DNA from: Vulcanimicrobiota bacterium
GTDB lineage: Bacteria > Vulcanimicrobiota > Vulcanimicrobiia > Vulcanimicrobiales > Vulcanimicrobiaceae
Direction of reading: 5' to 3'
NCBI GenBank assembly: GCA_030040695.1
Contig: JASHTE010000232.1
Location: 1-6,911, forward strand
DNA: 6,911 nt
Position numbers and translations under genes: made by a program. The notes under the pieces are model-generated. The model was given only the letters and a program-made list of their open reading frames with translations. It made no database searches and was not told the origin of the DNA. Shown in pieces: positions 6,268 through 6,911 of the stretch; position 1 is the first letter of the stretch, and each line of letters begins with the position of its first letter.

Positions 6268-6882
6268 TTACGGACAGCAACGATCATTGTCGACGTCCGT
6301 TGACGTGATCGGTGGCCCGCTCGTTGGTGCGCCGACGATGTAACTGACCATGACGGAGGCTGCACCTGCTGCCTGCGCCTGGATCAGGATCTCGGAGCCC
6401 TGTACGTAATCGGGAGCGATCGGGAGTCTTACTGAGAACGCGCCGGAGGCATCCGCAATCGTATCGACACGATTGAGGAAGACTATCGGCAAGTCGATCG
6501 AGATCCTCGCTTCAGCGACGATCTCGACGTCGGCTCCGGGTGGAGCGGTACCGGTAACGTCGAGCGCCTGATCACCGTCATGATGACGGGCGACGATCGT
6601 AACCGCTCCGGCCGTGGGTGACTGAGCAACGCGCGCCGGCGTCGAGCCGGCGGCGGAAGCGTCTTGCTTCACGCCGCCTGCGTCGAACGACGGTCGCTCC
6701 GAAGCCGAGAACCCATAGCTCGGATTGACCGGTAAAACGGCAGCAGCGTCGGCGCCGGCACCTACCCAGTTGTGCCCGCTCTGTGACTGCGTCGCGCCCG
6801 GAATGCCGGCCAAAGCCGAGCTCGCCAGGGCGATTGTGAGAGACGCTACCGTCACAGAAGACGTGAGCGCTCGATGCAACAT
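6268..6882 (-). CDS. Secreted protein with Ig-like beta domain and C-terminal Cys-Cys-Pro, function unknown
   Basis: 204 residues; I do not recognise a named family. A Sec signal peptide is clear: basic start (MLHR), hydrophobic stretch, and ALA at 23-25 giving likely cleavage before G26. Residues 26-92 are rich in Ala, Gly, Ser and Pro and look flexible. Residues about 93-184 look like a bacterial Ig-like or carboxypeptidase-regulatory beta sandwich: alternating strands with DVTGTAPPGADVEIVA and later DASGAFSVRLP, the common 'TGTA.PGA.V' and 'D.SGAFSV.LP' pattern. The tail is Pro/Thr/Asp-rich and ends RCCP; these two Cys are the only ones in the protein. No lipobox is seen. It precedes the pilins by 49 bases in the same direction, so it may be a pilus-associated or surface protein, but that is guilt by association. 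A near-ideal ribosome site supports the start. Confidence 0.8.
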   Translation of the reverse strand: MLHRALTSSVTVASLTIALASSALAGIPGATQSQSGHNWVGAGADAAAVLPVNPSYGFSASERPSFDAGGVKQDASAAGSTPARVAQSPTAGAVTIVARHHDGDQALDVTGTAPPGADVEIVAEARISIDLPIVFLNRVDTIADASGAFSVRLPIAPDYVQGSEILIQAQAAGAASVMVSYIVGAPTSGPPITSTDVDNDRCCP

Positions 6883-6888
6883 ACCGTT

Positions 6889-6895
6889 CTCCTTT
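6889..6895 (-). promoter_or_regulatory. Strong ribosome binding site of the secreted-protein gene
   Basis: AAAGGAG on the minus strand, six bases before the ATG at 6882. It is the best ribosome site in the window and fixes the start. The promoter must lie beyond the window edge, since only 16 bases remain upstream of it. Confidence 0.75.
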
Positions 6896-6911
6896 CCGTG
6901 AACGTGGGTCG

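Noticed and set aside
6219..6365. Upstream extension of the first pilin to 102 residues
   Set aside because: The extra part lies inside the secreted-protein gene, and a Flp leader is normally short; the ATG at 6218 has its own ribosome site.

Overview
This window is one compact, co-directional gene cluster for a Flp/Tad-type (type IVb) pilus, read entirely from the minus strand (right to left). DNA is clearly GC-rich. Genes are packed with 1 to 4 base overlaps or very short gaps, except around the pilin genes. The locus style (tight Tad operon, short Flp pilins, CpaB with a SAF domain, a CpaE-type ATPase with an altered P-loop) fits a GC-rich environmental bacterium. I cannot name the phylum from sequence alone. 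No secretin, RcpB/CpaD or TadE/F/G gene lies in the window, so the envelope type is not settled.

Order of transcription: (1) 6882-6268, a secreted protein with a signal peptide, an Ig-like beta domain and a Cys-Cys-Pro C-terminus; (2) and (3) two near-identical 53-residue Flp prepilins, 6218-6057 and 5975-5814, each followed by a stem-loop; (4) TadV/CpaA-type prepilin peptidase, 5730-5242; (5) CpaB/RcpC, 5245-4415; (6) a 690-residue ORF, 4411-2339, joining a CpaE/TadZ-like ParA/MinD ATPase domain to a complete CpaF/TadA secretion ATPase; (7) TadB, 2323-1466; (8) TadC, 1466-624; (9) a second, PilD-like A24 prepilin peptidase, 624-10.

Together the genes would make prepilins, cleave their leaders at the inner membrane, and assemble the fibre with the TadB/TadC platform driven by the CpaF ATPase. 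The CpaE-like domain would give localisation and CpaB would act in the envelope or periplasm. The most unusual points are the in-frame CpaE-CpaF fusion, which keeps a strong internal ribosome binding site and start exactly at the domain junction; the pairing of two pilins that differ mostly in their leader peptides with two different prepilin peptidases; and a stem-loop after each pilin gene. The stretches without genes are all under 100 bases (5731-5813, 5976-6056, 6219-6267 and the window ends); I saw no convincing sigma-70 promoter, RNA gene, mobile element or CRISPR array.
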